From: Bacteroidales bacterium
Lineage (GTDB): Bacteria > Bacteroidota > Bacteroidia > Bacteroidales > FEN-979
NCBI GenBank assembly: GCA_023229525.1
Contig: JALNZC010000003.1
Span: 96,938 to 160,937, forward strand
Length of the DNA stretch: 64,000 nt
Reading direction: 5' to 3'
Shown piece by piece: positions 9,232 through 19,058 of this stretch. Position 1 is the stretch's first letter. The number at the start of each line of letters is the position of its first letter. The translations under genes and the position numbers were made by a program. The notes beneath the pieces are model-generated. The model had not been told where the DNA came from. It worked only from the letters and a program-made list of their open reading frames with translations, and searched no databases.

Positions 9232-11840
9232 TTATCTAAGTATAGTGAGGCTTCCCTGGATAGATCGCTTGATTGTTCCTGTGAGGGTGATTTCAAACAC
9301 ATCGCAAACAAAAAAATAGGTTCCGTCGCTGCAGGCTGGTTGGTCGTTTTATCTTTCCCATCCCAGTTGATATCGGGGTCGTTGGTTTCAAAAACCATCC
9401 TGCCCCACCGGTCAAAAATCTTCAAATTGATTTCACTGACCGAAGTGTAAGGGAATGGATGAAACAGATCGTTGAAACCATCTCCATTGGGACTGAAGAC
9501 ATTCGGCAGAGTGTATACCGGACAAGCTGTATAATCCACACATACGATATTGCCCATCGAACTCCGGTTGCCAACCGAATCAATGGCGATTACACCATAA
9601 CAACCGACAATTGACTGAGGCGGTTTGTGAATATACACCGTGTCTTTTTGATTAAGCAGCGAATCGATAAGTGCCAGATTTGCAGTAGAGGATGAATAAT
9701 AGATATAATATTTGGATATGTCACGCTGACACGTATCGGCTGGAATGGTCCACGTAAGAATATTGGTTGATTCCTTGCAATCGGTAATAACGGAGAGCAA
9801 AGGAGGACAGGGAGGAATGTTATCAACAGGAATACCGCAATTTTCCTGTGAGTAATTGATGATCGGATCGACGAACCCGGTACCCGAGTATTTCCCAAAA
9901 CTTTTTATCCTATAGCAATAGGTCAATCCGTTCACCAGCCCTTTGTCATTGAACGATGGAACCAAACTTGTCCCTACCGAATCGAATACGGAAGCACCGG
10001 GATTTTTCCGGTAGATAACAAACCGGAGGTTGGTCCAGGGAACATCGTTTGTCCATCTAAGTTTAAGGGTTTTATCCGTCGGGGTTATTGTGAGGTACAT
10101 GGAGGAGGCAACCTGGGAAGAGCCTATGAGAAACCGGTTACCTGGCGAAAGGTTGTAAAGGTCAATCCTGTAACGGTATCCGAATTGCAATGTGTTCAGG
10201 AGCGTATCGGTATAAAGGGTATCGTTCAGTGAATTAAGAGAGTCGATCATGACAAACTGACCCGGGGTATCTGACCGGGACCGTGCAATGATGTATTTAT
10301 ACGGACCGTGGGCTTGTATCGTATCAATTTCAGTTGGTTTTGACCAGGCAACGAAGATTGATCCTGTGCTTTCGTTCGTGGTGTTGATGCTGACATTGGT
10401 GATCACCGCAACATCTTTTTTAAGTGCCGCACATGCTTCGTTTGATGCATGACTTTCGGCCAGATCGGGATACCAGGCCACAACCAGGTAGCAGTATTTA
10501 ATTCCTCTTATCAATCCATTACCCTTATTGTCGTCGAGGTATGTGGTGCGGGTGATATCACTAAATTCATCAATTTTGGTAAATCCGAGATACGGTGGAA
10601 CACCGGTCTCGCAATATCCTGGTATATAGCCCGTGGAATCAGTTTTGCGATAGATTTTATACCCTGTGGCATTCTGGCAGGCATAGGGATCCCATGACAG
10701 GGTGATGGTATTTCCCATGGGAGTGGCAGTCAGATTTTCGGGAGGAGGGCCGATCACTTTTATTTTAATCGATTTGATGGTTACAAGATTGACCGGACTG
10801 GCATCATCTTTAGCTTTGAAAAAAACCTGGTATGGCCGGTTTTGAACGTGGGCGCAAAGGGTACTCCAGCGGAATATTGCCTGGACCTGTCCGTGACCCG
10901 TAGCCGGATTTGGTTCCATGGTTGCAGGACTGTTGGACAGAACCATGGGGCCACCGGTTCCGGTGAGTGTGATATTATTGCTGTCGGGGTCGTAGGAATG
11001 TACGGGAAAGCGCAGTGTTTTCCCGGCTTCCACACAGGTATCGCTTATCGAATCAATTACCGGAGGGTGATTGTTGCAGGCGATAATAATGATCTGCATG
11101 TCGCGCAACACGCTTCCGATCTTGACTCCATTTCTCCATTCCTCGATAAGGATCGCAATATTGTACTCTCCTTGCTGGATGGGGCTGTCCCAGACCAGAT
11201 CGCCGGTTACCGGATCAAGGGTCAATGATTTTGAAGCTGCCGGATAGGTATATCCCGGAATTTCCAGACCCTGGGCCCCGCGGCATGGGACCAACCTGTA
11301 GGAAAGGCTGTCTCCATCGATATCGTAAGCGCCCGGATTGTGATAAAATGGTTGGTTCACGCAACCATTGTCAATGGGAGGGAGGAGTAAAACCGGCGAA
11401 TTATTGTAATCTCCCAAAAACGGATTGATGGTAAGCTCAGAGTAAATAAATAATGGAGTGTTGATTGAATTCGGGATGTTCAGAATTCCGCCATTACGAT
11501 TGGGATCTTCACAGGAAATAGTATAGGTGGCGGGTCCCGGAAAAGTGTGCGTGCCCTGATACCGGTTATAAGTAATATCGCCGGGCAGGTAAACCACTTC
11601 ACGCCGCGCGATCTCTGAAGCATTTCCGTCACCCCAGTTAATCATTAGGTAATCCCGGTATGCATTGGCCGGACTGGGTGTAAAAGTATAGGAGATAAGG
11701 GTGAATTCGTAAGTGAGTCCCGAAAGATGTTTGTACACTATTTCAGCGGCCCGCTGATGAGTGGCGAAAAGTGAAAAGGGACATACAACCGGAAAAAAAA
11801 TCAGGGGAAATATCCATCGATAAATGAATCGTTGCAACAT
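9232..11840 (-). CDS. Secreted protein with fibronectin-type repeats and CHU_C (gliding-type) C-terminal domain, frameshifted near its end
   Basis: A large exported protein (signal peptide ending near CPFSLFATHQ, then cell-surface repeats). The middle carries fibronectin-III/cadherin-like modules, and the C-terminus is the gliding-motility-associated domain (LPNVFSPNGDGFNDLF, then FDRWGRMVFET). Such CHU_C domains direct type IX export. The frame as read continues past NQPAATEPIFL into a repeat array. In the +1 frame the expected end NQPCSDGTYFFVCDVFE is found, running to TILR and a stop at 9232-9234. One base appears to be missing near 9331-9338, so the true protein is about 869 residues. A mutation or an assembly error are both possible. 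Confidence 0.8.
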
Positions 11841-11869
11841 GTCAGGTCCGTGTCATCGTAAGGCTCCGT

Positions 11870-11877
11870 CAAAAGTA
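11870..11877 (-). promoter_or_regulatory. Putative -7 element of the CHU_C gene
   Basis: TACTTTTG on the minus strand, 30 bases before the ATG at 11840, matches TAnnTTTG. No -33 match was found. Confidence 0.35.
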
Positions 11878-11939
11878 ATAATTTTCTATGCTCCGGTGCA
11901 GATATCCTGCCATTATTTCAAATCATGCTGAATTTCAGC

Positions 11940-11947
11940 TAACTTTG
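11940..11947 (+). promoter_or_regulatory. Putative -7 element of the spoT/rel gene
   Basis: TAACTTTG matches TAnnTTTG 27 bases before the ATG at 11975. The -33 region has no perfect TTTG. Confidence 0.4.
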
Positions 11948-11974
11948 CAATCCATATCTAAACTGTGAAGAGTG

Positions 11975-14197
11975 ATGTACCAACCCGATACGGACATTGA
12001 AAAACACGAGATACTGAAACGCTACCGGAACCTGCTCCATCTTTGGAAACCCAGGAATCCCGAAGATAAGAAAAGTGTTAAAAAAGCTTTCAAAATGGCG
12101 CTTGAAGCCCATAAGGATATGCGCCGGAAAAGCGGTGAACCTTACATTTATCATCCGCTAAGTGTTGCCACGATTGCTGCCGGTGAGATCGGTCTCGGTG
12201 CTACCTCCATTATCTGCGCATTGCTCCATGATGTTGTGGAGGATACTGAATATACGATAGAAGATATTCGTGGCCTTTTTGGGGAAAAAGTAGCCGGGAT
12301 TATCGATGGTCTGACCAAAATCAAAGGTATTTTTGATCAACGGACCGATTCGATACATGCCGAAAATTTCAAGAAAATCCTTCTTACTCTTTCCGATGAT
12401 GTGCGTGTCATTCTGATTAAGCTGGCCGATCGACTTCATAACATGCGTACCCTCGATGCCCTGGCTCCCGAAAAACAGTTGAAGATATCATCTGAGACCA
12501 TGTATCTATATGCCCCACTGGCCCATCGCCTTGGGTTACATGCCATTAAAAGCGAACTCGAAGACCTGGCGCTTAAATACACCGAACCTCAGGTGTATGA
12601 ATCCATCTTGCGTAAATTAAAAGAATCAGCCAAAGGCCGGTCACGCTTTGTCAACAAATTTATTTATCCTATTAAAAAAGACCTGGCCGGGAAAGGTTTC
12701 AAATTTAGCATTTTTGCGAGGGAAAAATCAATTGCCGCCATCTGGCAGAAAATGCAGAAAAAAGAGGTGCCGTTTGACGAGATCTACGACATCTTTGCTA
12801 TCCGGATCGTAATTGATTCACCGACAGAGACGGAAAAAACCGATTGCTGGAAAGTATATTCCGCCATTACTGATCATTACCGGCCCAATATGGATCGCTT
12901 GCGCGATTGGATTTCGATCCCCAAGGCCAACGGATACGAAGCCCTGCATACAACCGTTATGAGCCATACCGGGCAGTGGGTTGAAATTCAAATCCGCTCA
13001 CGTCGTATGGATGAAATTGCCGAGAAAGGATATGCTGCGCACTGGAAGTACAAGGAATCGATGAACCTCAACAGTCAGCTCGATAACTGGCTTGATCGCA
13101 TCAAAGAGATGATTGAAAGTCCTGATGCCGACGCACTATCCTTTATCGACGATGTGAAAGGATATTTTTTCCTCGACGAAATCTCAGTCTTTACGCCCCA
13201 GGGTGAATTGCGCACCTTACCGGCTAATTCCACAGTTCTTGATTTTGCTTATGCAATCCACACTGAACTCGGTCATACTTGCATCGGAGCTAAAGTCGAT
13301 AAAAAACTGACCCCGATAAACCAGGTTCTGAAAAACGGTCAGCAGGTTGAACTTATCACCTCACGCAAACAATCCCCGAGGGAGGAATGGCTGAATTATG
13401 TTGTTACTACCCGTGCGAAAAGCAATATAAAACTGGCGGTCAGGCACGAAAAGAAAAAATTTTCCAAGCAGGGAAAAGATAAATTGGGTAAATGGTTCCT
13501 TCAGTTTGATATAGATTTTACCCAGGAGAACATCAGGAAATTTCTCGCCGCGAATAATTTCAGTAGCCTGATCGATCTTTACTTTGCAGCGGCACAGGAT
13601 AAAATAGGGCTGAAAGATGTGAAGATTTTTGCTGCATCCAGTTTCCGGAATGGGTGGGTGAATTATGTCAGTAAAAATAAATCCAGAAGGAAAACTGATC
13701 TTCCTACCGGTCTAAAACCATCAAAAGCTGAAATTCTCCAGGGAGGAACTGGTCAACACGTGGATGGTACAAATGGACAGTTTGATTATGAAGTGGCAAA
13801 CTGTTGTAACCCAATCCCCGGTGATGATGTTATAGGCCTGAAGGTATCGGAAACCTTGCCTGTCCGGATTCACCGTACCAAATGTCCCAAAGCACAGGAA
13901 CAGATTTCTATGTTTGGGAACCGCATGATCAAACTGAACTGGATCAACCATGCCTCCATCTCTTATCTGACTGATATTAAAGTGACAGGACTGGATAGGC
14001 AGGGTTTGATCAATGAAATTACACGGATCATTTCCAATGAACTCAGCTTGAATATCAAATCATTCTATATCGAAGCCCACGACGGGCTTACCGAAGGATC
14101 GATAACCCTGTATGTTCAGGATACTTCGATTCTGAATGACGCTCTTGCAAAACTGAAAAATGTCGACGGAATTATACATGTCACAAGAATTGATTAA
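11975..14197 (+). CDS. spoT: Bifunctional (p)ppGpp synthetase/hydrolase (RelA/SpoT family)
   Basis: Makes and breaks the alarmone (p)ppGpp, the stringent-response signal. Domains in order: an HD hydrolase (YIYHPLSVATIAAGEIG, then ALLHDVVEDT, near residues 50-90), a synthetase domain (YDIFAIRIVIDS and IPKANGYEALHTTV, near 270-330), a TGS domain (ISVFTPQGELRTLPANSTVLDFAYAIH in pieces, near 405-430) and a C-terminal ACT domain (VTGLDRQGLINEITR). Both catalytic halves look intact. A GTG at 11972 could extend it by one residue, but the ATG at 11975 is preferred. The order spoT-fur-purA on one strand is a plausible transcription run, though fur has its own promoter. Confidence 0.94.
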   Translation: MYQPDTDIEKHEILKRYRNLLHLWKPRNPEDKKSVKKAFKMALEAHKDMRRKSGEPYIYHPLSVATIAAGEIGLGATSIICALLHDVVEDTEYTIEDIRGLFGEKVAGIIDGLTKIKGIFDQRTDSIHAENFKKILLTLSDDVRVILIKLADRLHNMRTLDALAPEKQLKISSETMYLYAPLAHRLGLHAIKSELEDLALKYTEPQVYESILRKLKESAKGRSRFVNKFIYPIKKDLAGKGFKFSIFAREKSIAAIWQKMQKKEVPFDEIYDIFAIRIVIDSPTETEKTDCWKVYSAITDHYRPNMDRLRDWISIPKANGYEALHTTVMSHTGQWVEIQIRSRRMDEIAEKGYAAHWKYKESMNLNSQLDNWLDRIKEMIESPDADALSFIDDVKGYFFLDEISVFTPQGELRTLPANSTVLDFAYAIHTELGHTCIGAKVDKKLTPINQVLKNGQQVELITSRKQSPREEWLNYVVTTRAKSNIKLAVRHEKKKFSKQGKDKLGKWFLQFDIDFTQENIRKFLAANNFSSLIDLYFAAAQDKIGLKDVKIFAASSFRNGWVNYVSKNKSRRKTDLPTGLKPSKAEILQGGTGQHVDGTNGQFDYEVANCCNPIPGDDVIGLKVSETLPVRIHRTKCPKAQEQISMFGNRMIKLNWINHASISYLTDIKVTGLDRQGLINEITRIISNELSLNIKSFYIEAHDGLTEGSITLYVQDTSILNDALAKLKNVDGIIHVTRID

Positions 14198-14211
14198 AAA
14201 ATTTATTTTTA

Positions 14212-14245
14212 TTTGTTCTAAATAGTAACAAAATTGTATCTTTGA
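14212..14245 (+). promoter_or_regulatory. Promoter of the Fur-family gene
   Basis: TTTG at 14212-14215, 22 bases, then TATCTTTG at 14238-14245. Both halves of the Bacteroidota sigma-ABfr-type promoter are present, with spacing slightly long. The ATG is at 14261. Confidence 0.5.
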
Positions 14246-14260
14246 ACTAAATTTCAAGTT

Positions 14261-14713
14261 ATGATCAAAAAAGTTGCTGAAGATGCCTTTGAAAATGTAC
14301 GCAAGGTTTTCACGGATTACCTCGAACGTCACGGCCATCGTAAAACCCCGGAACGGTACACCATACTCCGTGAAATCTTTGCCACGGAAGGCCATTTTGA
14401 TATTGAAACACTTTATATCAGGATGAAGAACCACAAATACCGGGTAAGCAGGGCCACACTTTATAATACCATTGAATTATTGCTTGATTGCAGTCTTGTC
14501 ACCAAGCATCAATTCGGTACAAACTATGCCCAGTTTGAAAAGTCAGCCCTGGTAACGCAACATGATCATTTCATTTTTAACGATTCGGGTGAAGTTCTTG
14601 AATTTTACGATCCCCGTATAGAACAGATCAAACAGGATGTTGAAAAACGATTCAGCGTCCAGGTTACCCAATATGCACTTACTTTTTACGGTCAGTCAAA
14701 ATCCAAGAAGTAA
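14261..14713 (+). CDS. Fur-family metal-responsive transcription regulator
   Basis: A 150-residue DNA-binding repressor of the Fur family. The winged helix (HGHRKTPERYTILREIF near residues 24-40, RVSRATLYNTIELL near 66-79) is followed by the dimer and metal-binding part with QHDHFIF near residue 97. The CxxC pair that normally follows HxHxxC in Fur and holds structural zinc is absent: the expected C..C positions read NDSG. The metal and targets (iron, zinc, manganese or peroxide) therefore cannot be assigned. It lies 9 bases before purA and just behind spoT, and has its own promoter. Confidence 0.85.
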   Translation: MIKKVAEDAFENVRKVFTDYLERHGHRKTPERYTILREIFATEGHFDIETLYIRMKNHKYRVSRATLYNTIELLLDCSLVTKHQFGTNYAQFEKSALVTQHDHFIFNDSGEVLEFYDPRIEQIKQDVEKRFSVQVTQYALTFYGQSKSKK

Positions 14714-14722
14714 ACTCCGGTT

Positions 14723-16012
14723 ATGAAGGTTGATGTAATCCTGGGATTGCAGTGGGGAGATGAAGGGAAAGGGAAGATAGTCGATGTATTCACCCCGCGT
14801 TATAATATTATTGCCCGGTTTCAGGGCGGCCCGAATGCAGGCCATACCATCGAGTTTCAGGGCAAAAAGTTCGTCCTGCACACCATCCCTTCCGGAATTT
14901 TTCATCCCGCGACACAAAATGTGATCGGGAATGGTGTTATTATTGACCCCTTGATCCTGTACCGGGAATTGGACGAATTGCGTGAAGCCGGGATGAACCC
15001 CGAAGAAAACCTCATGGTATCGCGTCGGGCACATCTGATCCTTCCGTCACACCGCCTGCTCGATGCCGCATTGGAAGCGCTGAAAGGCGCCGCAAAAATC
15101 GGTTCCACACTCAAAGGGATCGGACCTGCCTATACCGATAAATATGGCCGGAACGGGATACGCGTTGGAAATATCCTGGAGGCTGATTTCTCGGTCCGTT
15201 ACCATCAGCTTAAGGAATCGCATCTCGGGATGATTAAAAACCTGGGTTTTGATACCTCTTTATGTCTGTTCGATAAACTTTCGTTTGAAGCTTATGAAGA
15301 ACAATGGTTGGAAGCTGTGAAACGGATGAAAACACTCAATATCATCGATAGCGAGATATTTATCAATAAGTCGCTGGATGAAGGTAGGTCCGTTCTTGCT
15401 GAAGGAGCGCAGGGCACCATGCTCGATGTCGATTTCGGATCTTATCCATATGTAACCTCCTCCAATACTATTTCAGCCGGGGTTTGTTCCGGTCTGGGTA
15501 TTGCCCCACAACGGATTGGAAATGTTTTCGGTATCTTCAAAGCTTATTGTACACGCGTAGGGAGCGGACCATTTCCAACCGAATTGCACGATAAGGATGG
15601 GGAAAAAATGCGCAGGCAAGGGAATGAATTCGGATCTACAACCGGCCGTCCGCGACGCTGTGGATGGCTTGACCTGCCTGCCCTGAAATATGCCATCATG
15701 CTGAATGGTGTGAATAAACTTATCATGATGAAGGCCGATGTATTGAATGAGTTCCCGGTGATAAAAATCTGCACCAATTATCAACTGGAAAAGACTGTGA
15801 TGGATGCTTATCCTTTTGAATCCGGTAACGGCAACTTTAAAATGGTATACCGGAAAATGAAAGGTTGGAAAGAATCGCTGGCACAATGCAGTTCGATACA
15901 AGACATCCCAACAGGACTGGCAGCTTACATAAAGTTTATCGAAAACTCTGTAGGTTTGCCCATTGATATCGTATCCATCGGCCCCGATCGTTTACAAACC
16001 TTACAACGTTAA
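14723..16012 (+). CDS. purA: Adenylosuccinate synthase
   Basis: Joins IMP and aspartate using GTP, the first step from IMP to AMP. It has the N-terminal GLQWGDEGKGKIVD (residues about 7-20), then GGPNAGHTI, the IMP loop near GSTLKGIGPAYTDK, and the GTP-binding TSSNTISAGVCSGLG with TTGRPRRCGW. The length of 429 residues is normal. It is 9 bases from the Fur-family gene and converges with infB, separated by 3 bases. Confidence 0.97.
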   Translation: MKVDVILGLQWGDEGKGKIVDVFTPRYNIIARFQGGPNAGHTIEFQGKKFVLHTIPSGIFHPATQNVIGNGVIIDPLILYRELDELREAGMNPEENLMVSRRAHLILPSHRLLDAALEALKGAAKIGSTLKGIGPAYTDKYGRNGIRVGNILEADFSVRYHQLKESHLGMIKNLGFDTSLCLFDKLSFEAYEEQWLEAVKRMKTLNIIDSEIFINKSLDEGRSVLAEGAQGTMLDVDFGSYPYVTSSNTISAGVCSGLGIAPQRIGNVFGIFKAYCTRVGSGPFPTELHDKDGEKMRRQGNEFGSTTGRPRRCGWLDLPALKYAIMLNGVNKLIMMKADVLNEFPVIKICTNYQLEKTVMDAYPFESGNGNFKMVYRKMKGWKESLAQCSSIQDIPTGLAAYIKFIENSVGLPIDIVSIGPDRLQTLQR

Positions 16013-16015
16013 TCC

Positions 16016-19000
16016 TTATAACTTCCTTTTGATTTCGATCTGCTCGTAACCTTCAATGATATCCCCCGTTTTAATGTCGTTGAAGTTTTCGATGTTTAAT
16101 CCGCATTCATAACCCGTCTGAACTTCTTTTACATCTTCCTTGAACCGTTTCAGTGAGCCCAGGATACCGGTATAGACAACGATACCATCACGTATCACGC
16201 GGATCTTGGTACTTCGGGTGACTTTTCCATCAAGGACCATACAGCCTGCAACAGTCCCAACCTTGGTAATCCGGAAAACATCACGAACTTCGATATTGCA
16301 GATAATTTTTTCTTCGATTTCAGGGGATAACATTCCTTCGATGGCCATTTTAATCTCCTCTATGGCCTGGTAAATGATGGAATAGAGTCGAATGTCAATC
16401 TGTTCAGCCTCAGCCAGTTTACGGGCATTCACCGACGGACGCACCTGGAACCCAACAATCACCGCATTCGAGGCCGAAGCCAGCAGTACATCGGATTCGG
16501 TGATGGCTCCAACGGATTTATGGATGACATTAACCATTACCTCTTCAGTGGATAATTTCAACAAAGAATCCGAAAGCGCTTCAACTGAACCATCCACATC
16601 TCCCTTAACGATAATATTAAGTTCCTTGAAATCGCCGATGGCAATACGACGACCAATTTCGTCGAGTGTAATGTGTTTCTGGGTCCGGAGTCCCTGTTCG
16701 CGTTGTAACTGTAACCGCTTGGTGGCAATAACTTTGGATTCTTTTTCGTCGGTCATTACATTAAATCCGTCACCGGCCTGCGGAGCGCCGTTCAAACCCA
16801 GCATAAGGATGGGCTGGGATGGGCCGGCTTCCCTGACCGATTGATTGCGCTCATTATACATCGCCTTGACTTTGCCATAAGTTGCGCCTGCCAGTACAAT
16901 ATCCCCGATCTGGAGTGTGCCATTTTGGACCAGAAGTTTGGCTACATAACCCCGGCCTTTATCGAGTGAAGATTCGATGACAGTCCCTGTGGCTAACCGG
17001 GTCTGGTTTGCTTTTACATTCAGCATTTCGGCTTCCAGCAATACTTTCTCCAGTAAAAGATCCACGTTGGATCCGGTCTTTGCAGAGATTTCCTGGGTTT
17101 GGTATTTCCCTCCCCATTCTTCAACGAGGATGTTTATCTTGGATAATTCTTCGCGTAATTTTTCCGGGTTGGCATTGGGTTTATCGATCTTGTTAAAGGC
17201 GAAAACGATGGGTACACCGGCAGCCAGGGCATGGTTGATGGCTTCCCGAGTCTGGGGCATAACTGTTTCATCGGCTGCAATGACAATGATGGCAACGTCG
17301 GTAACACTGGCGCCACGTGCGCGCATGGCTGTAAAGGCTTCATGGCCCGGAGTGTCGAGAAAGGTGATTTTCTTCCCGTTTTCCAGTTGTACTTCATAAG
17401 CGCCGATATGTTGGGTGATCCCACCGGCTTCACCGGCTACTACGTTTGTACTGCGGATAAAATCCAGAAGTTTGGTCTTTCCATGGTCGACATGGCCCAT
17501 CACTGTAACAATCGGGGGTCGTTCAGTAAGATCTTCCGGGTTATCGGGCTCATGTTGTTTAATGGCTTCTTGTACCTCAACACTCACAAATTCTACTTTA
17601 AATCCGAATTCTTCGGCTACCAGGGTTAGGGTTTCCGCATCAAGACGTTGGTTGATCGATACGAACATCCCAAGTGCCATACAAGTCGAAATAACATCAG
17701 TTACAGGAACATTCAACATGGAAGCCAGTTCGTTGGCTGTGACAAATTCAGTGACCTTGATGATCCGTTTACCTTCTTCCACCAATTCCTGTGCATGATG
17801 CATCTGTTGGCTTATGGCTTCACGTTTGGCCTTGCGATATTTTGATGCTTTTGATTTCCCGGTGGGACTTAACCTCGCCAGGGTTTCTTTTATCTGCTTT
17901 TCGATGTCTTCTACCGTCACTTCAGGCTTAAGGATTTCCTTATGGAATTTTTTATCCTTTGCCAGTTGGGGTTTTGCTATTCCGGATCTCGGAACTTCAA
18001 TGTTGGATGCCTCTTCACCCTGCCGTCTGATGCGTTTGCGTTTTTTCTTCTTCGATTTCAACGTTTCATCTGAGGAACTCGCAACAGGTTGTGGCTTCTT
18101 TTTCTCGAATTTTTTGGGCTCGGGTAAGACAATAGAACCAAGGATGGTAGGACCTTCCAGAATGATCCGCTCCGTGGGCAGAAAATTATCTTCCTGAATG
18201 GGTTCATCACTCTTCGTAATAATCAGATCTTCAAGCTGCTCTATTAATTCAGGTAGCACTTCGGGCAATGCTTCAATTTCCTCCAACTCCTCCGGTAACG
18301 GGACTACTGGTTCATCCACAACAGGTGCAGCAGCGGGTTGTTCAGGTTCCTGTTTTTTGGATTTCGCTTTCTTTGAAGGTTTCTTCTCAAATTGTCCCAG
18401 ATCCATCTTCCCGACAATTTTTATATCTGTCTTCGGTTTTTCGTCGGAAACAGGTTCGGCAGGTAAAATGGTTTCTTCAGATGTGACAGGGCTTATTGCC
18501 AGATCGTCCGTAGGGGGTAATTCGGTTGTTTCGGCTTTCTTTGACTTTTCCGGGATTTTAGTGACGGGTACTTCAGGAACCGGTTTTGGTTCCGCGACTG
18601 GTGCAACAGGCTCTGCAGGAGCGGCTTGAACAACCTTCGGTTCTGGTTTTTTCTCTTCCTTGACCGGTTCTTTGGTTATCTGTTCCCTGGTTTTACGGGC
18701 AGCATCGAACTGTTTCTTATCGAATTCCATCGAAACATTCTTGATGAATAGTTCGTCCAGTTCTCTTTCACGGTCTTTGGTCGCGGTTTTCTTATCCTCG
18801 ATGGTGATTGTTTCGTGGGGTGTGAATAGCAGCCCGATCTTTTTAGCCTCTTCCTTCACATGTTTTTCAGAGGCAAACTCTTTCATCAACAGAGTATACA
18901 TCTCCTGCGACAATTTGGCATTGGGATCGTTACCGATAGAAAATCCTTTTTTCGTCAGGAAGTCCACAACGGTTTTGATTCCAATATTAAATTCCCGCGC

Positions 19001-19039
19001 GGCTTTGCTAAGCCTGGTAGTTGTTACACCTTCACTCAT
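16016..19039 (-). CDS. infB: Translation initiation factor IF-2
   Basis: GTPase that brings fMet-tRNA to the 30S subunit and joins the subunits. The 1007-residue protein has the long Lys/Pro/Glu-rich low-complexity N-terminal region usual in this phylum (residues about 90-370), an IF2_N segment, then the G domain: G1 VTVMGHVDHGKTKLLD near residues 507-522, G3 DTPGHEAFTAMRARG, G4 FNKIDKPNA. The C-terminal domains II-IV follow. It is the third gene of the rimP-nusA-infB operon. Confidence 0.97.
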   Translation of the reverse strand: MSEGVTTTRLSKAAREFNIGIKTVVDFLTKKGFSIGNDPNAKLSQEMYTLLMKEFASEKHVKEEAKKIGLLFTPHETITIEDKKTATKDRERELDELFIKNVSMEFDKKQFDAARKTREQITKEPVKEEKKPEPKVVQAAPAEPVAPVAEPKPVPEVPVTKIPEKSKKAETTELPPTDDLAISPVTSEETILPAEPVSDEKPKTDIKIVGKMDLGQFEKKPSKKAKSKKQEPEQPAAAPVVDEPVVPLPEELEEIEALPEVLPELIEQLEDLIITKSDEPIQEDNFLPTERIILEGPTILGSIVLPEPKKFEKKKPQPVASSSDETLKSKKKKRKRIRRQGEEASNIEVPRSGIAKPQLAKDKKFHKEILKPEVTVEDIEKQIKETLARLSPTGKSKASKYRKAKREAISQQMHHAQELVEEGKRIIKVTEFVTANELASMLNVPVTDVISTCMALGMFVSINQRLDAETLTLVAEEFGFKVEFVSVEVQEAIKQHEPDNPEDLTERPPIVTVMGHVDHGKTKLLDFIRSTNVVAGEAGGITQHIGAYEVQLENGKKITFLDTPGHEAFTAMRARGASVTDVAIIVIAADETVMPQTREAINHALAAGVPIVFAFNKIDKPNANPEKLREELSKINILVEEWGGKYQTQEISAKTGSNVDLLLEKVLLEAEMLNVKANQTRLATGTVIESSLDKGRGYVAKLLVQNGTLQIGDIVLAGATYGKVKAMYNERNQSVREAGPSQPILMLGLNGAPQAGDGFNVMTDEKESKVIATKRLQLQREQGLRTQKHITLDEIGRRIAIGDFKELNIIVKGDVDGSVEALSDSLLKLSTEEVMVNVIHKSVGAITESDVLLASASNAVIVGFQVRPSVNARKLAEAEQIDIRLYSIIYQAIEEIKMAIEGMLSPEIEEKIICNIEVRDVFRITKVGTVAGCMVLDGKVTRSTKIRVIRDGIVVYTGILGSLKRFKEDVKEVQTGYECGLNIENFNDIKTGDIIEGYEQIEIKRKL

Positions 19040-19058
19040 TGAGCAAAATTATGATTTT

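Noticed and set aside
18198..18629. Ser/Gly-rich plus-strand frame inside infB
   Set aside because: It is the antisense of the Lys/Pro/Glu-rich IF-2 region, which produces such frames.
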